Below are positions 25,272 through 33,689 of a DNA stretch of 41,280 bases, in pieces. This DNA comes from Bacteroidota bacterium (GTDB lineage Bacteria > Bacteroidota > Bacteroidia > JAIBAJ01), in contig CANJNG010000018.1 in assembly GCA_947475205.1 (NCBI GenBank), positions 1 through 41,280 on the forward strand, written 5' to 3'. The first letter of the stretch is position 1, and each line of letters begins with the position of its first letter. The position numbers and the translations under genes were made by a program. The notes beneath the pieces are model-generated. The model worked only from the letters and a program-made list of their open reading frames with translations, was not told the origin of the DNA and did no database searches.

Positions 25272-27725
25272 TTATTTCAATAACTTCCTATATCTCACCT
25301 TATCGCCATTGGTAATTATTGCAAAATAAACACCGGGAGGAAATGCTTCACCAAATACAAATTTTGTGTCATTCCTTACCACTGTTGGTTCTACTAACAT
25401 TTTACCCATCATATCAACAACAGAAATTTCCAAGAAATCGAAATTACTAAACGACAGGGTAAAATCAAAGGAAGTTGGGTTAGGGAAAATTTTAATTTGA
25501 TCTATTTCGTCCGGATCATTTTCAGATTTCATGCAAATTGGTATAGTAATGGTGCATTCTGCACCGTAATTTGTCCATAAACCTGTCAAATATGCAGCCA
25601 CACTAATTCTATAAGTATTGCCACAAGATAATCCTGGAATCCAAGACAGCCGAATACCCGTAGTTGCACTGTTTCGAGTAAATGTGTAATCAACCCCTGC
25701 ATTATTTACAACGTGATATCTATAATTTGTAGCACCAGGCACAAATTCACAAGTAATTATCTGGCTTAATGAGTCGAGGGTTTTATTGCAAAATGCCGGT
25801 GATATTTTAGACCCATTTGGCAGTATTGTTAGATTACATGCTGTGCCAAAATTTCCCCAATGCTCTTTTACATAAGCAGCTACTTTTACACTATATGTTT
25901 TACCTGCCTCTAATCCACTTACCCAACTTGGACGAAATCCGGAAGATTTGTTGCCTCGTGTATAGGTGGTATTAAATGTTCCGTTGGTGAATTGATAGCA
26001 ATAATCTGTTGATAGGGATATTGCTTGGCATGTTACTATATCAGACAATGATGATATGGTAGAGTTACAAGAAGTGATGCTTAATTTAGTTTTTGCTACA
26101 CAATTTTGAACGGGCATTTGCAAAGTTGTTGAGGTGCACACAGGAACCGTACTCTTAACTCTTAATAAATAGCCTGTTCCTATTGGAGTGCCCGATGGTA
26201 AAAAGACAGGAAGGCTTATAGCCCTATTTCCCGTTAATGAGATGGAGGAAATGGTAACCGGATTAGCAAAGCTACCATTACTATCAGACATTTCTAATAT
26301 GAATTTATTCTTGTTTGAATAGTTGCCGGAAGGCATAATGGTTACGACACCCTGGTCTTGAGAACAAAGTGAAGATAGGTCAGATTGAATATTTTCTATC
26401 GAATTTGCTTTTGAACTATGAAAGCAAGAACAAGTATCGGTGCGGAGCCAATTAAACAGGTTTAAGGTGATTTTTTTAATTCGTGCACTATCAGGTCCAA
26501 GTATTCCGGCTGCCGAGCACCAATCAGTGGAGGCGGCATATACTATTAAACCAGATGAGTCTGTAGGTTGGGCAATAAAAAATGAGCCGGTATTACCGTT
26601 TGTTGGAATGGCACTCCGACAACTATCTACGCCTAAGAGCAAGGAGCAATAAAAGTTTATAGTATCATTCCTTATGTAATAATGGTTGTTTTTGAAAGCC
26701 AATGGAGGACTGTCATATTCAACAGTTTTAATATGAATTATGGAGTCGGACAAGTTTACACCAGAAAAAGCAGGATGCGACCGTTCTAAAATTTTAAATC
26801 CATCCCATCCATTATCAATTTTATTCCCATATCCACCTATTCTGAAATCGGCTCCAGTGCTTTTTAATGTAGGGTACCCCATAGAATCAACCATATCCCA
26901 ATTAATAGTTTTTAAAGATTCGCCAGCAATAGGGTCGCTTTTGTCTTTATAACAAATAAGTTTAGTGCCATCGGCAGAATACCTTACTTGCCACCACATG
27001 GTATTGCCACTTAAGATTAAAGCATTGTGTCCATTTGCAACAAATTTATCGAAATTAACTCGAGCATTCCGTGTCCAATATTCTTGATGGCCGGGCATAA
27101 TCAACATTTCAGCACATGCTAGATTGGAATAGTTTTCCATATCAAAATCAGTGATAAAATTTACTTGGCTCTCTATATTGGGCTGAGATTTCAGCCATTT
27201 AATAAAGCCTATATAGTATGGGTCTTTTCTTTGAGGACGCAAAAATGAAACCACGGAATCTTTCATCAAATATGTACTGTTAAAATCATAAAGACTTTTG
27301 CCTCCGGTATTTGTATAGGCTGCTACTGTGTTGGAAGGATAAAGCACCAAGATGGGTTTGGTGCAAGCATTAAGTTTAACCACAAAAGGAATTTTCTTTT
27401 CGATATGATATATCCCCGGTGGAAGGCTTGCACAAACAATTTTCAATGTAAGTTCGTAGTTATACCCATTTTTCCATGGTTCGGAAGCTGTGACTGTTTG
27501 TGGTTTGACACTTGCAGGTAGAGTAACAACTACAATATCATTTACATTAAAAATTCTAACGTTAAAGGAGTTTTGGATTTGGCTCCAGTTAAGGTAAACC
27601 TTGGCCGTATCCGTTTGGAAATAGGCTATTTTATCCGTATATCCATCAATCAAACCTGCCCTTACTTCGAAAGAACAACAAACGTATAGAGCAATAATCA
27701 ACAGTAAGTTTGTTTTCATTTTCAT
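25272..27725 (-). CDS. Large T9SS-secreted protein with an N,N-dimethylformamidase-like domain
   Basis: The protein has 817 residues from ATG 27725 (ATG 27719 is also possible; a frame reaching 27755 is less likely because it adds charge before the signal peptide). After the signal peptide (cut near VRAG) comes a domain like the C-terminal part of the N,N-dimethylformamidase large subunit (about 120-440). It shows PILVLYPSNTVAAYTNTGGKSLYD, MLIMPGHQEYWTRNARVNFD, ALILSGNTMWWQVRYSADG and LIVYAASTDWCSA. Two related Cys-containing beta repeats follow (about 550-640 and 650-740, ending WGNFGTACNLTI and WTNYGAECTITI). A T9SS type A sorting domain ends the chain (about 745-817: IKIFPNPTSFDF ... PPGVYFAIITNGDKVRYRKLL). 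It is exported to the surface or medium; the substrate is unknown. Confidence 0.82.
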   Translation of the reverse strand: MKMKTNLLLIIALYVCCSFEVRAGLIDGYTDKIAYFQTDTAKVYLNWSQIQNSFNVRIFNVNDIVVVTLPASVKPQTVTASEPWKNGYNYELTLKIVCASLPPGIYHIEKKIPFVVKLNACTKPILVLYPSNTVAAYTNTGGKSLYDFNSTYLMKDSVVSFLRPQRKDPYYIGFIKWLKSQPNIESQVNFITDFDMENYSNLACAEMLIMPGHQEYWTRNARVNFDKFVANGHNALILSGNTMWWQVRYSADGTKLICYKDKSDPIAGESLKTINWDMVDSMGYPTLKSTGADFRIGGYGNKIDNGWDGFKILERSHPAFSGVNLSDSIIHIKTVEYDSPPLAFKNNHYYIRNDTINFYCSLLLGVDSCRSAIPTNGNTGSFFIAQPTDSSGLIVYAASTDWCSAAGILGPDSARIKKITLNLFNWLRTDTCSCFHSSKANSIENIQSDLSSLCSQDQGVVTIMPSGNYSNKNKFILEMSDSNGSFANPVTISSISLTGNRAISLPVFLPSGTPIGTGYLLRVKSTVPVCTSTTLQMPVQNCVAKTKLSITSCNSTISSLSDIVTCQAISLSTDYCYQFTNGTFNTTYTRGNKSSGFRPSWVSGLEAGKTYSVKVAAYVKEHWGNFGTACNLTILPNGSKISPAFCNKTLDSLSQIITCEFVPGATNYRYHVVNNAGVDYTFTRNSATTGIRLSWIPGLSCGNTYRISVAAYLTGLWTNYGAECTITIPICMKSENDPDEIDQIKIFPNPTSFDFTLSFSNFDFLEISVVDMMGKMLVEPTVVRNDTKFVFGEAFPPGVYFAIITNGDKVRYRKLLK

Positions 27726-27787
27726 TAAGCAAGTTTTCAATTTGGGAAGATGCAAAACTGCTGGGGAAGAATGACATCAGAAATGAC

Positions 27788-27796
27788 GGGGGGGGG
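27788..27796. repeat. Homopolymeric tract of nine G
   Basis: A run of nine G lies 63 bp upstream of the start of the large T9SS cargo gene (read as nine C on its strand). Such tracts are prone to slippage; here it would fall in the promoter or leader. Confidence 0.85.
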
Positions 27797-27974
27797 CAAC
27801 CTATGATAGATATCAGCTTCCTAATTTTCTGTCCTCAGTGCATACTAAATATATCTTCCTCAGATTTTTAATTGTGAATAATTTCTGAGGCAAAGGTGCA
27901 TCGGTTGCTATGGCCAAGTGTTACAGAATAAAGGGGAAAACATACATAATTTGAGGACCTTGGGCAGTCGTAAA

Positions 27975-28393
27975 CTTATCGAGCATCATTCTACATATAG
28001 AATTTGGTAAAATATATTTATCGGGCATCATTCTACATGTAGAATTAGGTTAAATAAACTTATCGAGCATCATTCTACATTTAGAATTGGGAAGAATAAA
28101 CTTATCGAGCATCATTCTACATGTAGAATTAGGTAGAATAAACTTATCGGGCATCATTCTACATATAGAATTGGGAAGAATAGACTTATCGAGCATCATT
28201 CTACATATAGAATTGGGAAGAATAGACTTATCGAGCATCATTCTACATATAGAATTGGGAAGAATAAACCTATCGGGCATCATTCTACATGTAGAATTAG
28301 GTAGAATAAGTTTAATCTGTAAATATGATACCAATTTTTTGGTAAAATAGGCTTATCTATGAACATCCCACATTTTGAATTGAGCAGAAAAAC
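27975..28393. repeat. Tandem array of 42-bp repeats with palindromic core
   Basis: Eight copies of exactly 42 bp start at 27975, 28017, 28059, 28101, 28143, 28185, 28227 and 28269. Two decayed copies follow, at about 28311 and 28352. Each unit begins CTTATCGRGCATCATTC and has the core TTCTACATRTAGAA. In copies 2, 4 and 8 the core extends to a perfect 16-bp palindrome, ATTCTACATGTAGAAT. Two variants of the right half alternate (core ATGTAG followed by AATTAGGT, or ATATAG followed by AATTGGGA). Copies 6 and 7 are identical except for the last bases. There are no unique spacers and no cas genes. Confidence 0.95.
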
Positions 28394-28420
28394 AATATTA
28401 TGCTCAATTCTTGGTTCTTT
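28377..28420. terminator. Hairpin at the decayed end of the repeat array
   Basis: GAATTGAGCA (28377-28386) pairs perfectly with TGCTCAATTC (28401-28410), followed by TTGGTTCTTTT. It could terminate plus-strand transcription of the array. Part of its left arm is repeat-derived (GAATTG). Confidence 0.5.
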
Positions 28421-28625
28421 TATTAAAAAGCAATAGCATCTTCGAATGAGCCTAAATTAAACTTTTTGCAGCAAAACAAACGGATATCAGTTTTCCAATC
28501 AGGTGTTCAGAAGAATCAGGTGTTCAATTAATCAATACGCTAAAGGCAATCTGTCTTTTCATTTAAAACTGGATTTTGAATTAGGTCACATTAAACCGAG
28601 ACCTATACTCAAATCCTTTACACCT

Positions 28626-28633
28626 TACATTTG
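28626..28633 (+). promoter_or_regulatory. -7 box TACATTTG upstream of the phosphoribosyltransferase gene
   Basis: An exact TAnnTTTG match, 80 bp before ATG 28714, giving a leader of about 75 nt. Confidence 0.4.
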
Positions 28634-28713
28634 CACCCGAAACAATTATCCACTGCATTAAAGAAATCTCTTAATGAAACCCCAAAGCCTCCCTTTGCGG
28701 CAATCAATTATAA

Positions 28714-29217
28714 ATGTCTAAACTCCAAATCCTCGATAGCAATAAAATCAACTTAAAAGTAAGTCGCATTGCCCGTCAAATTCTCGAAGATTGCTTTCTG
28801 GAAAAGGAAATAATCATTGCAGGAATAAAGACCAGCGGCTTTGAATTTGCCCGCCGCCTAAGCTTAGAGGTAAAGAAAGTATCACCCGAAACCACCGTAA
28901 TTTTGGGTTATTTAAAAATAAACAAACCCGAACCCAACTCAATAGAAGTGCAATCCGATATCGATACCCAAAGCTGTAAAGGCAAAACAGTAATAGTGGT
29001 GGATGATGTGTTAAACACAGGCCGAACCTTAATTTATGGGGTAAAGTATTTTTTAGAATCGGGGGCAAAAGCCATCAAAACTGCCGTTCTTGTTGACAGA
29101 AGCCATAACAATTTTCCTATAAAAGCCGATTATTCCGGCTTTCCATTAGCCACCACTTTAAAGGAAAACATTCGGGTTGTATTAACCGAAAACGAATCGG
29201 TGGCCTATTTAGAATAA
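28714..29217 (+). CDS. Phosphoribosyltransferase (PyrR-like)
   Basis: The 167-residue type I phosphoribosyltransferase has the PRPP-binding motif VVDDVLNTGRTL (about 93-104) and an early loop IIAGIKTSGFEFARRL (about 33-48). In PyrR the corresponding segment is the PPi-binding IGIRTRG. The length is close to PyrR (about 180), the regulator/uracil phosphoribosyltransferase of pyrimidine genes, but the PyrR-binding leader and pyr genes are absent here, so I do not name it pyrR. Hypoxanthine-type transferases are an alternative. It ends 27 bp before gldE, whose own TACTTTTG box lies in the gap. Confidence 0.85.
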   Translation: MSKLQILDSNKINLKVSRIARQILEDCFLEKEIIIAGIKTSGFEFARRLSLEVKKVSPETTVILGYLKINKPEPNSIEVQSDIDTQSCKGKTVIVVDDVLNTGRTLIYGVKYFLESGAKAIKTAVLVDRSHNNFPIKADYSGFPLATTLKENIRVVLTENESVAYLE

Positions 29218-29220
29218 TTT

Positions 29221-29228
29221 TACTTTTG
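29221..29228 (+). promoter_or_regulatory. -7 box TACTTTTG of gldE
   Basis: An exact TAnnTTTG match 16 bp before the TTG start at 29245. It leaves no room for an earlier start. Confidence 0.5.
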
Positions 29229-29244
29229 TAAAAATTCCCTGTAC

Positions 29245-30594
29245 TTGGATTCCCCCCCTGTAGTTCTGTTGCATATACTACTTCTCCAAAGCTCTTCCGG
29301 CCTTAGCTCTACTGTGATATTCAGCCTCATAGGTGTTGTTGTCCTTCTTGGGTTTTCGGCCATTTTCTCAGGTTCTGAGAACGCCTATTTCTCCTTAAGC
29401 AAATATGAAATTGAGGAGTTCAAATCAAGCCTTTCCGCACCCGAACGCTTAGCAGCACAGCATCTCGAAAACCCGCGTAAACTCTTGGCCACCCTGCTTA
29501 TTGCCAACAATTTTGTAAATATAGGCATTGTAATTCTCTCCACCATAGTGCTCGAAACGGTAATGACTCCCGAATTCGCCAATTCCTTAGCCGGATGGTT
29601 TATAGAGGTTATCGGCATCACATTTGCTATTTTGATGCTGGGCGAAGTGCTTCCAAAGGTTTACGCTACCCAGCAACCCAAGCTAATGGCGGGTTTGATG
29701 GCCTATCCACTTTTAGTAGCCGATAAAATCTTTACCCCAATAAGTTGGGTTTTGATGATTACCTCCGGGTTCATAGACAAGCATATTAAAGTAAGACCAC
29801 ATACCATAAGTGTGGATGACCTTACCCACGCCCTAGACATTACGCAACACGATTCGGCCTCCACCGCCGAAGACCGTAAAATATTGAAAGGCATAGTGGA
29901 GTTTGGAAACACGGATGTGAAGCAGGTAATGAAGCCCCGAATGGATGTGAAGGCATTAGATAAAGTCTGGAAATACGATAGGGTTTTGGCTTATATTCTG
30001 GATGCAGGGTATTCCAGGATGCCGGTTTACGAAAATGGCATTGATAACATAATCGGAATTTTGTACATCAAAGACTTATTGGCTCATTTAACCAATAAAC
30101 CTGATTTTGAATGGCAAAAATTGGTGCGGGAAACATTTGCTGTGCCCGAAAGCAAGAAGCTTGACGATTTGCTTAAGGAATTTCAACATCGGAAAATGCA
30201 CTTGGCTACAGTTGTGGATGAGTTTGGTGGCCTTAGCGGAATTGTTACCCTCGAAGATGTGATGGAAGAGGTGGTTGGTGAAATAAACGATGAGTTCGAC
30301 GACGACGAGCTGGTTTATTCCAAATTGGACGACCACAACTTTGTGTTTGAAGGAAAGATTTCTTTAGGGAATTTCTACCGAATCACAGGCTTAGATGCAG
30401 CACCTTTCGAGGATAAGAAAGGCGAAGGCGACTCCTTGGCCGGATTTATTTTAGAACTCGAAGGCAAGATTCCCCGCCGAAAAGAAGTGATTACGTTTAA
30501 CGATATAGTTTTCACCATTGAATCTGCCGACAATAGACGCATTAAACGCCTGAAAGTAACTCTGCCAGCAGAGAAAGAAGAAGATAACGAATGA
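29245..30594 (+). CDS. gldE: Gliding-motility-associated CNNM/CBS membrane protein GldE
   Basis: The 449-residue protein has the HlyC/CorC layout. A CNNM (DUF21) membrane domain has about four helices (residues about 22-180, with SAIFSGSENAYFSLS). A CBS pair follows (about 205-335: KQVMKPRMDVKAL, SRMPVYENGIDNIIGILYIKDLL, HLATVVDEFGGLSGIVTLEDVMEEVVGEI), then a transporter-associated C-terminal domain (about 350-440). In Flavobacterium, GldE is needed for or supports gliding together with the lipoprotein GldD. Here a GldD-like gene overlaps its end, which makes the assignment firm. The start is TTG 29245, giving MDSPPV..., like known GldE starts; no ATG is available. Confidence 0.9.
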   Translation: MDSPPVVLLHILLLQSSSGLSSTVIFSLIGVVVLLGFSAIFSGSENAYFSLSKYEIEEFKSSLSAPERLAAQHLENPRKLLATLLIANNFVNIGIVILSTIVLETVMTPEFANSLAGWFIEVIGITFAILMLGEVLPKVYATQQPKLMAGLMAYPLLVADKIFTPISWVLMITSGFIDKHIKVRPHTISVDDLTHALDITQHDSASTAEDRKILKGIVEFGNTDVKQVMKPRMDVKALDKVWKYDRVLAYILDAGYSRMPVYENGIDNIIGILYIKDLLAHLTNKPDFEWQKLVRETFAVPESKKLDDLLKEFQHRKMHLATVVDEFGGLSGIVTLEDVMEEVVGEINDEFDDDELVYSKLDDHNFVFEGKISLGNFYRITGLDAAPFEDKKGEGDSLAGFILELEGKIPRRKEVITFNDIVFTIESADNRRIKRLKVTLPAEKEEDNE

Positions 30595-31181
30595 TGGGGA
30601 AATTGACTCAATTCTTAAGTGCATTTATAGTCCTGACACTTTCACTTAGTCTTACTTCCTGCGACGAAGAAACCACGCCCCGGCCAAGAGGTTATATGCG
30701 AATTGCACTTCCTCAGAAGCAATACGTCAGATACGATTCTCTTTGTCCGTTTTCATTTGATTATCCTGCTTATGCTAAGGTTACTCCGTCCAATACCGAC
30801 AATGCCGAACCTTGTTGGCTGAATGTTTATTTCCCAACATTCAGAGGCACAATTCACCTTAGCTACAAACCCATCAACGGCAACTTTGAACAGCTTTTAG
30901 ACGATGCCCGAAGACTTACAAATAAACATATTCCCAAAGCCGATGCCATTAGAAAGAAAGCCTTCGCTAATTCCGAAAAAAGAGTATATGGTTTGATTTA
31001 TGAAGTGGAAGGAACGCAGGCTGCATCGCCCATTCAATTCTACATTTCCGATAGCACTCATCATTTTATTCGGGGAGCTTTGTACTTCAACGCCAACCCC
31101 AATAACGATTCTTTAGCCCCGGTTATTGATTTTATAAACGAAGATATTCATAAACTGATTGATGGGTTTAGGTGGAAATGA
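30591..31181 (+). CDS. gldD: Gliding motility lipoprotein GldD
   Basis: The 196-residue lipoprotein has a signal ending in LTSC (Cys about 24), followed by the GldD blocks RPRGYMRIALPQKQYVRYDSLCPFSFDYP (about 33-61), CWLNVYFPTFRGTIHLSYKPI (about 83-103) and a C-terminal AVIDFINEDIHKLIDGFRW-like end. GldD is required for gliding in Flavobacterium johnsoniae and is linked to the T9SS apparatus in the periplasm. Its ATG overlaps the TGA of gldE (ATGATG), so the pair is translationally coupled. Confidence 0.93.
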   Translation: MMGKLTQFLSAFIVLTLSLSLTSCDEETTPRPRGYMRIALPQKQYVRYDSLCPFSFDYPAYAKVTPSNTDNAEPCWLNVYFPTFRGTIHLSYKPINGNFEQLLDDARRLTNKHIPKADAIRKKAFANSEKRVYGLIYEVEGTQAASPIQFYISDSTHHFIRGALYFNANPNNDSLAPVIDFINEDIHKLIDGFRWK

Positions 31182-31284
31182 TGGCGATAATATTTGCACC
31201 CATTTTGCTCAATTTGCTTCATTTGCGTTTCCATCCCAAACCTTTGGCATAAAATTTGAAAACGGCTTCCAAAAACACCCCAAA

Positions 31285-32286
31285 ATGAATAAACTTATAC
31301 TATTCCTAAGCTTTACACTCTTAATTCAAGTCCTAAAAGCTCAAAGCAATGCCATCTTCTTTACCGATAACGGCGAAAAGTTCTACGTTATATTAAACGG
31401 TTTGAAATATAACGATCAGGCTCAAACCAATGTAAAGGTTGAAAACCTCAAACCACAGGCGTATTCGGCAAAAATCATTTTTGAGAACACGGCTTTAGGA
31501 GCAATTGACGATAAAATCTGGTTAGATTTTGGCAAAGAACGCACCTATCAAATTCGCCGTAAAAAGGTTCGTGATGCTGGTGTGGAAAGAGAAGTGTATG
31601 TAATGAAATGGATGAGCGAAATATTTATCCAGAACCCAAACCCTAACCCCAATCCGGCCAACGTGGGACCAAACACAAATACGATTAATCAACCCCAAAC
31701 TTACACACCTCCACCCCCTCCGCCTGCTCAAACAGTACAAACTACCACTACCACTACTACTTACGAAAACGTGAATCCAAATGGTGTGAATGTTAATGTG
31801 AACGTTCCCGGATTTGGATTCAATATGAATGTGAACGACCCCAACTACTATCCACCGGCTACAACCACTACAACCGTTCAGCAAACACACACTACTATTG
31901 TAAATCCGCAAATACAACAGCCCATTAATCCAATATTACCTGCTAATAATCCTCCGGTATATGTTATGCCTGGTTACAATGGCCCCGTTGGTTGTTCGTG
32001 GCCGGCCAACCAACAAGATTTTCAGAGTATGAAATCTTCCATAGCTTCAAAATCTTTTGAAGACACCAAACTTCAGGTTGCGAAGCAAATATTAAACAGC
32101 AATTGCTTAACCTCAAGTCAGGTTAGAGAGGTAATGGACGTGTTTTCGTTTGAAAGTTCAAAATTGGATTTTGCTAAATACGCTTACGGTTACACCTTCG
32201 ATATTGGCAATTATTATAAGGTGAACGATGCCTTTACCTTCTCTTCAAGCATTGATGATTTGAATTCCTACATCCAAGGTCGCTAA
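31285..32286 (+). CDS. Exported DUF4476-domain protein
   Basis: The 333-residue protein starts at ATG 31285 with a signal peptide (cut near LKAQ, about 19). A frame open further upstream overlaps gldD and lacks protein-like sequence. The N-terminal domain (about 20-115) resembles a small beta fold also seen in other Bacteroidota DUF4476 proteins (FFTDNGEKFYVILNGLKYN). A long low-complexity linker rich in Pro, Thr, Asn and Val follows (about 120-235). The C-terminal DUF4476 helical domain is at about 240-333 (FQSMKSSIASKSFEDTKLQVA, LTSSQVREVMDVFSFESSKLDFAKYAY). The function is unknown. It is followed 9 bp later by an S4-domain gene. Confidence 0.85.
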   Translation: MNKLILFLSFTLLIQVLKAQSNAIFFTDNGEKFYVILNGLKYNDQAQTNVKVENLKPQAYSAKIIFENTALGAIDDKIWLDFGKERTYQIRRKKVRDAGVEREVYVMKWMSEIFIQNPNPNPNPANVGPNTNTINQPQTYTPPPPPPAQTVQTTTTTTTYENVNPNGVNVNVNVPGFGFNMNVNDPNYYPPATTTTTVQQTHTTIVNPQIQQPINPILPANNPPVYVMPGYNGPVGCSWPANQQDFQSMKSSIASKSFEDTKLQVAKQILNSNCLTSSQVREVMDVFSFESSKLDFAKYAYGYTFDIGNYYKVNDAFTFSSSIDDLNSYIQGR

Positions 32287-32295
32287 TATAATTCA

Positions 32296-32505
32296 ATGGA
32301 ATTTCAGCTCAACGGTGAAGAATACATCGAACTAAACAAACTTCTCAAAACCCTGCAAATGGTTGGTTCTGGAGGTGAAGCAAACGTAAGGATTGTAACC
32401 GAAGAGGTAAAAGTAAACGGTGCAATTGAAATTCAGAAACGTAAGAAAGTCCGAGCTGGGGACATAGTTGAATTTCAGAAAACGAAAATTAAGGTGAAGG
32501 AGTAG
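32296..32505 (+). CDS. Small S4-domain RNA-binding protein (YbcJ/YaaA-like)
   Basis: The 69-residue protein is a single S4-like RNA-binding domain: IELNKLLKTLQMVGSGGEANV (about 11-31) and VKVNGAIEIQKRKKVRAGDIVEF (about 38-60). It matches the stand-alone YbcJ/YaaA group in length and in the GSGGEA and VxVNGxxExxxRxKxxxGD patterns. Such proteins are thought to bind structured RNA or ribosomal particles. It follows the DUF4476 gene by 9 bp, so it is probably cotranscribed. Confidence 0.9.
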   Translation: MEFQLNGEEYIELNKLLKTLQMVGSGGEANVRIVTEEVKVNGAIEIQKRKKVRAGDIVEFQKTKIKVKE

Positions 32506-32527
32506 GAGTTAAGAAATCCTTTAAGAT

Positions 32528-33577
32528 TTAATGCTTCTTTGCTAAAAAGCTATTCACTCGTTTCTTCACATTTTCTCTAATGTTAAAATAAAAGAGGTTG
32601 AAATCGCCAATGTGAAAGTTATCAATCTTGGCCAGTTTAGCTCCCGGAACATTAGGTGGATTAATCCAAAGCACTCCTTTATGAACTCTTGCATCGCACA
32701 TATTGGGTACTACTTTTGAAAAGTTTTTTAGCACTCCACCCATATTTGCCGAGGCTTCTGCATAGTTTTCTTCCTCGCTTTTCCATGTTAGAGGATTAGT
32801 ACAATGGGCTTTTTTTGCTCCGTCTTCATACGTTGTGGGATAGTAGCCATTTGCATACGTACACCAAGTTACAAAGCAATTTATATCTTCTTCAGCTTGG
32901 CACGGCGGCAAGCCCCTTAATGTATCGGCGGTAACAGGCATTCCTACCACATAAGCTGCTACCAATTGGCGAAGCAGGGGTTTGTTTACAAATTTCTCCC
33001 TTAATAACCGAGCGGCATGAACCGTCCCTTGACTGTGGGATGCAATAATAAATGGACGGCCATTATTGTAGTTTTTCAGATAATATTCAAAAGCCGCTTT
33101 TACATCAGAATATGCAGTGTCAAAAGCAGCATCAGCTTCGCGTTCCTTGTCGGAGAAGAAAGCGTAAATGTGGGCTTGACGGTAACGAGGAGCATATACC
33201 TTACAGCTTTCGTTAAAAATACTCGACTGATACAGAATGGTAGTTTGGTCGGTTTCGGTGTTTAATTCTTTGTCGTTAATGTCAGCATTCCAACTGCTGC
33301 GGCCTTTTGGCTTTTCAACATACGTTGTGGGGTGAATCCAAAACACATCGGCTTGTGCAGTCATTTGACCATCCTTAGCTCCGGGTTTTGAAGGCACACT
33401 GTCGGCCATATCTTTGCGGTCGGGTAATGCAGCCCAAGTATTTTTGTTGGAATAATCGGGGGTAGCAGGGAAATAATTAGGCTCGAAGGTGCTACTTTTA
33501 GGCAGATAAGCCTTTTTTTGAGCAAAGGCTTGAACGCCGAAAATCAAACAAAATAGGATGGGGAAAATTCTTTTCAT
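32528..33577 (-). CDS. Exported DUF3089 alpha/beta-hydrolase-like protein
   Basis: The 349-residue protein has a signal peptide (cut near AFAQK, about 20). The DUF3089 body shows DVFWIHPTTYV (about 77-87), KVYAPRYRQAHIYAF, the nucleophile elbow ASHSQGTVHA (about 183-192, Ser in HSQG) and a C-terminal NFHIGDFNLFYFNIREN block with the likely catalytic His. This is an alpha/beta-hydrolase fold, so a secreted esterase or lipase-like activity is plausible, but no substrate is known for the family. It is convergent with the S4 gene and has its own TACTTTTG box. Confidence 0.88.
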   Translation of the reverse strand: MKRIFPILFCLIFGVQAFAQKKAYLPKSSTFEPNYFPATPDYSNKNTWAALPDRKDMADSVPSKPGAKDGQMTAQADVFWIHPTTYVEKPKGRSSWNADINDKELNTETDQTTILYQSSIFNESCKVYAPRYRQAHIYAFFSDKEREADAAFDTAYSDVKAAFEYYLKNYNNGRPFIIASHSQGTVHAARLLREKFVNKPLLRQLVAAYVVGMPVTADTLRGLPPCQAEEDINCFVTWCTYANGYYPTTYEDGAKKAHCTNPLTWKSEEENYAEASANMGGVLKNFSKVVPNMCDARVHKGVLWINPPNVPGAKLAKIDNFHIGDFNLFYFNIRENVKKRVNSFLAKKH

Positions 33578-33596
33578 ATAGAAGTTGAGTGTGAGG

Positions 33597-33604
33597 CAAA
33601 AGTA
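33597..33604 (-). promoter_or_regulatory. -7 box TACTTTTG of the DUF3089 gene
   Basis: An exact TAnnTTTG match on the minus strand, 19 bp before ATG 33577. Confidence 0.5.
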
Positions 33605-33689
33605 ATGGTTGGTGATAATGTTTGGATGGCAGTACTATACTTTATAGCGGAAAAATAAAAGCGAGCCATTCAATAATAGGACACTTGTC

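Larger units (their letters stand above)
27726..28713. other. Nearly 1 kb without a gene: poly-G tract, hairpins and tandem repeats
   Basis: No believable coding frame was found. The region holds a nine-G run (27788-27796), a hairpin CCTCAGA/TCTGAGG (27858-27864 with 27884-27890), a near-consensus minus-strand -7 box CACCTTTG (27891-27898), the 42-bp repeat array (27975 to about 28393), and a hairpin at 28377-28410. The 13-mer AATCAGGTGTTCA occurs twice (28497-28509 and 28514-28526), and the promoter box of the following phosphoribosyltransferase gene is at 28626-28633. Frames that stay open across the array on both strands exist only because 42 is a multiple of three. Confidence 0.7.

Noticed and set aside
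28050-28350. Repeat proteins on both strands of the 42-bp array
   Set aside because: A period divisible by three keeps frames open on both strands. The peptides are 14-residue repeats with no start context, signal or known family.
27975-28393. CRISPR array
   Set aside because: The whole 42-bp unit repeats with no unique spacers, and no cas genes are present.
31159-31284. N-terminal extension of the DUF4476 protein
   Set aside because: It overlaps gldD and precedes a clean signal peptide at ATG 31285.
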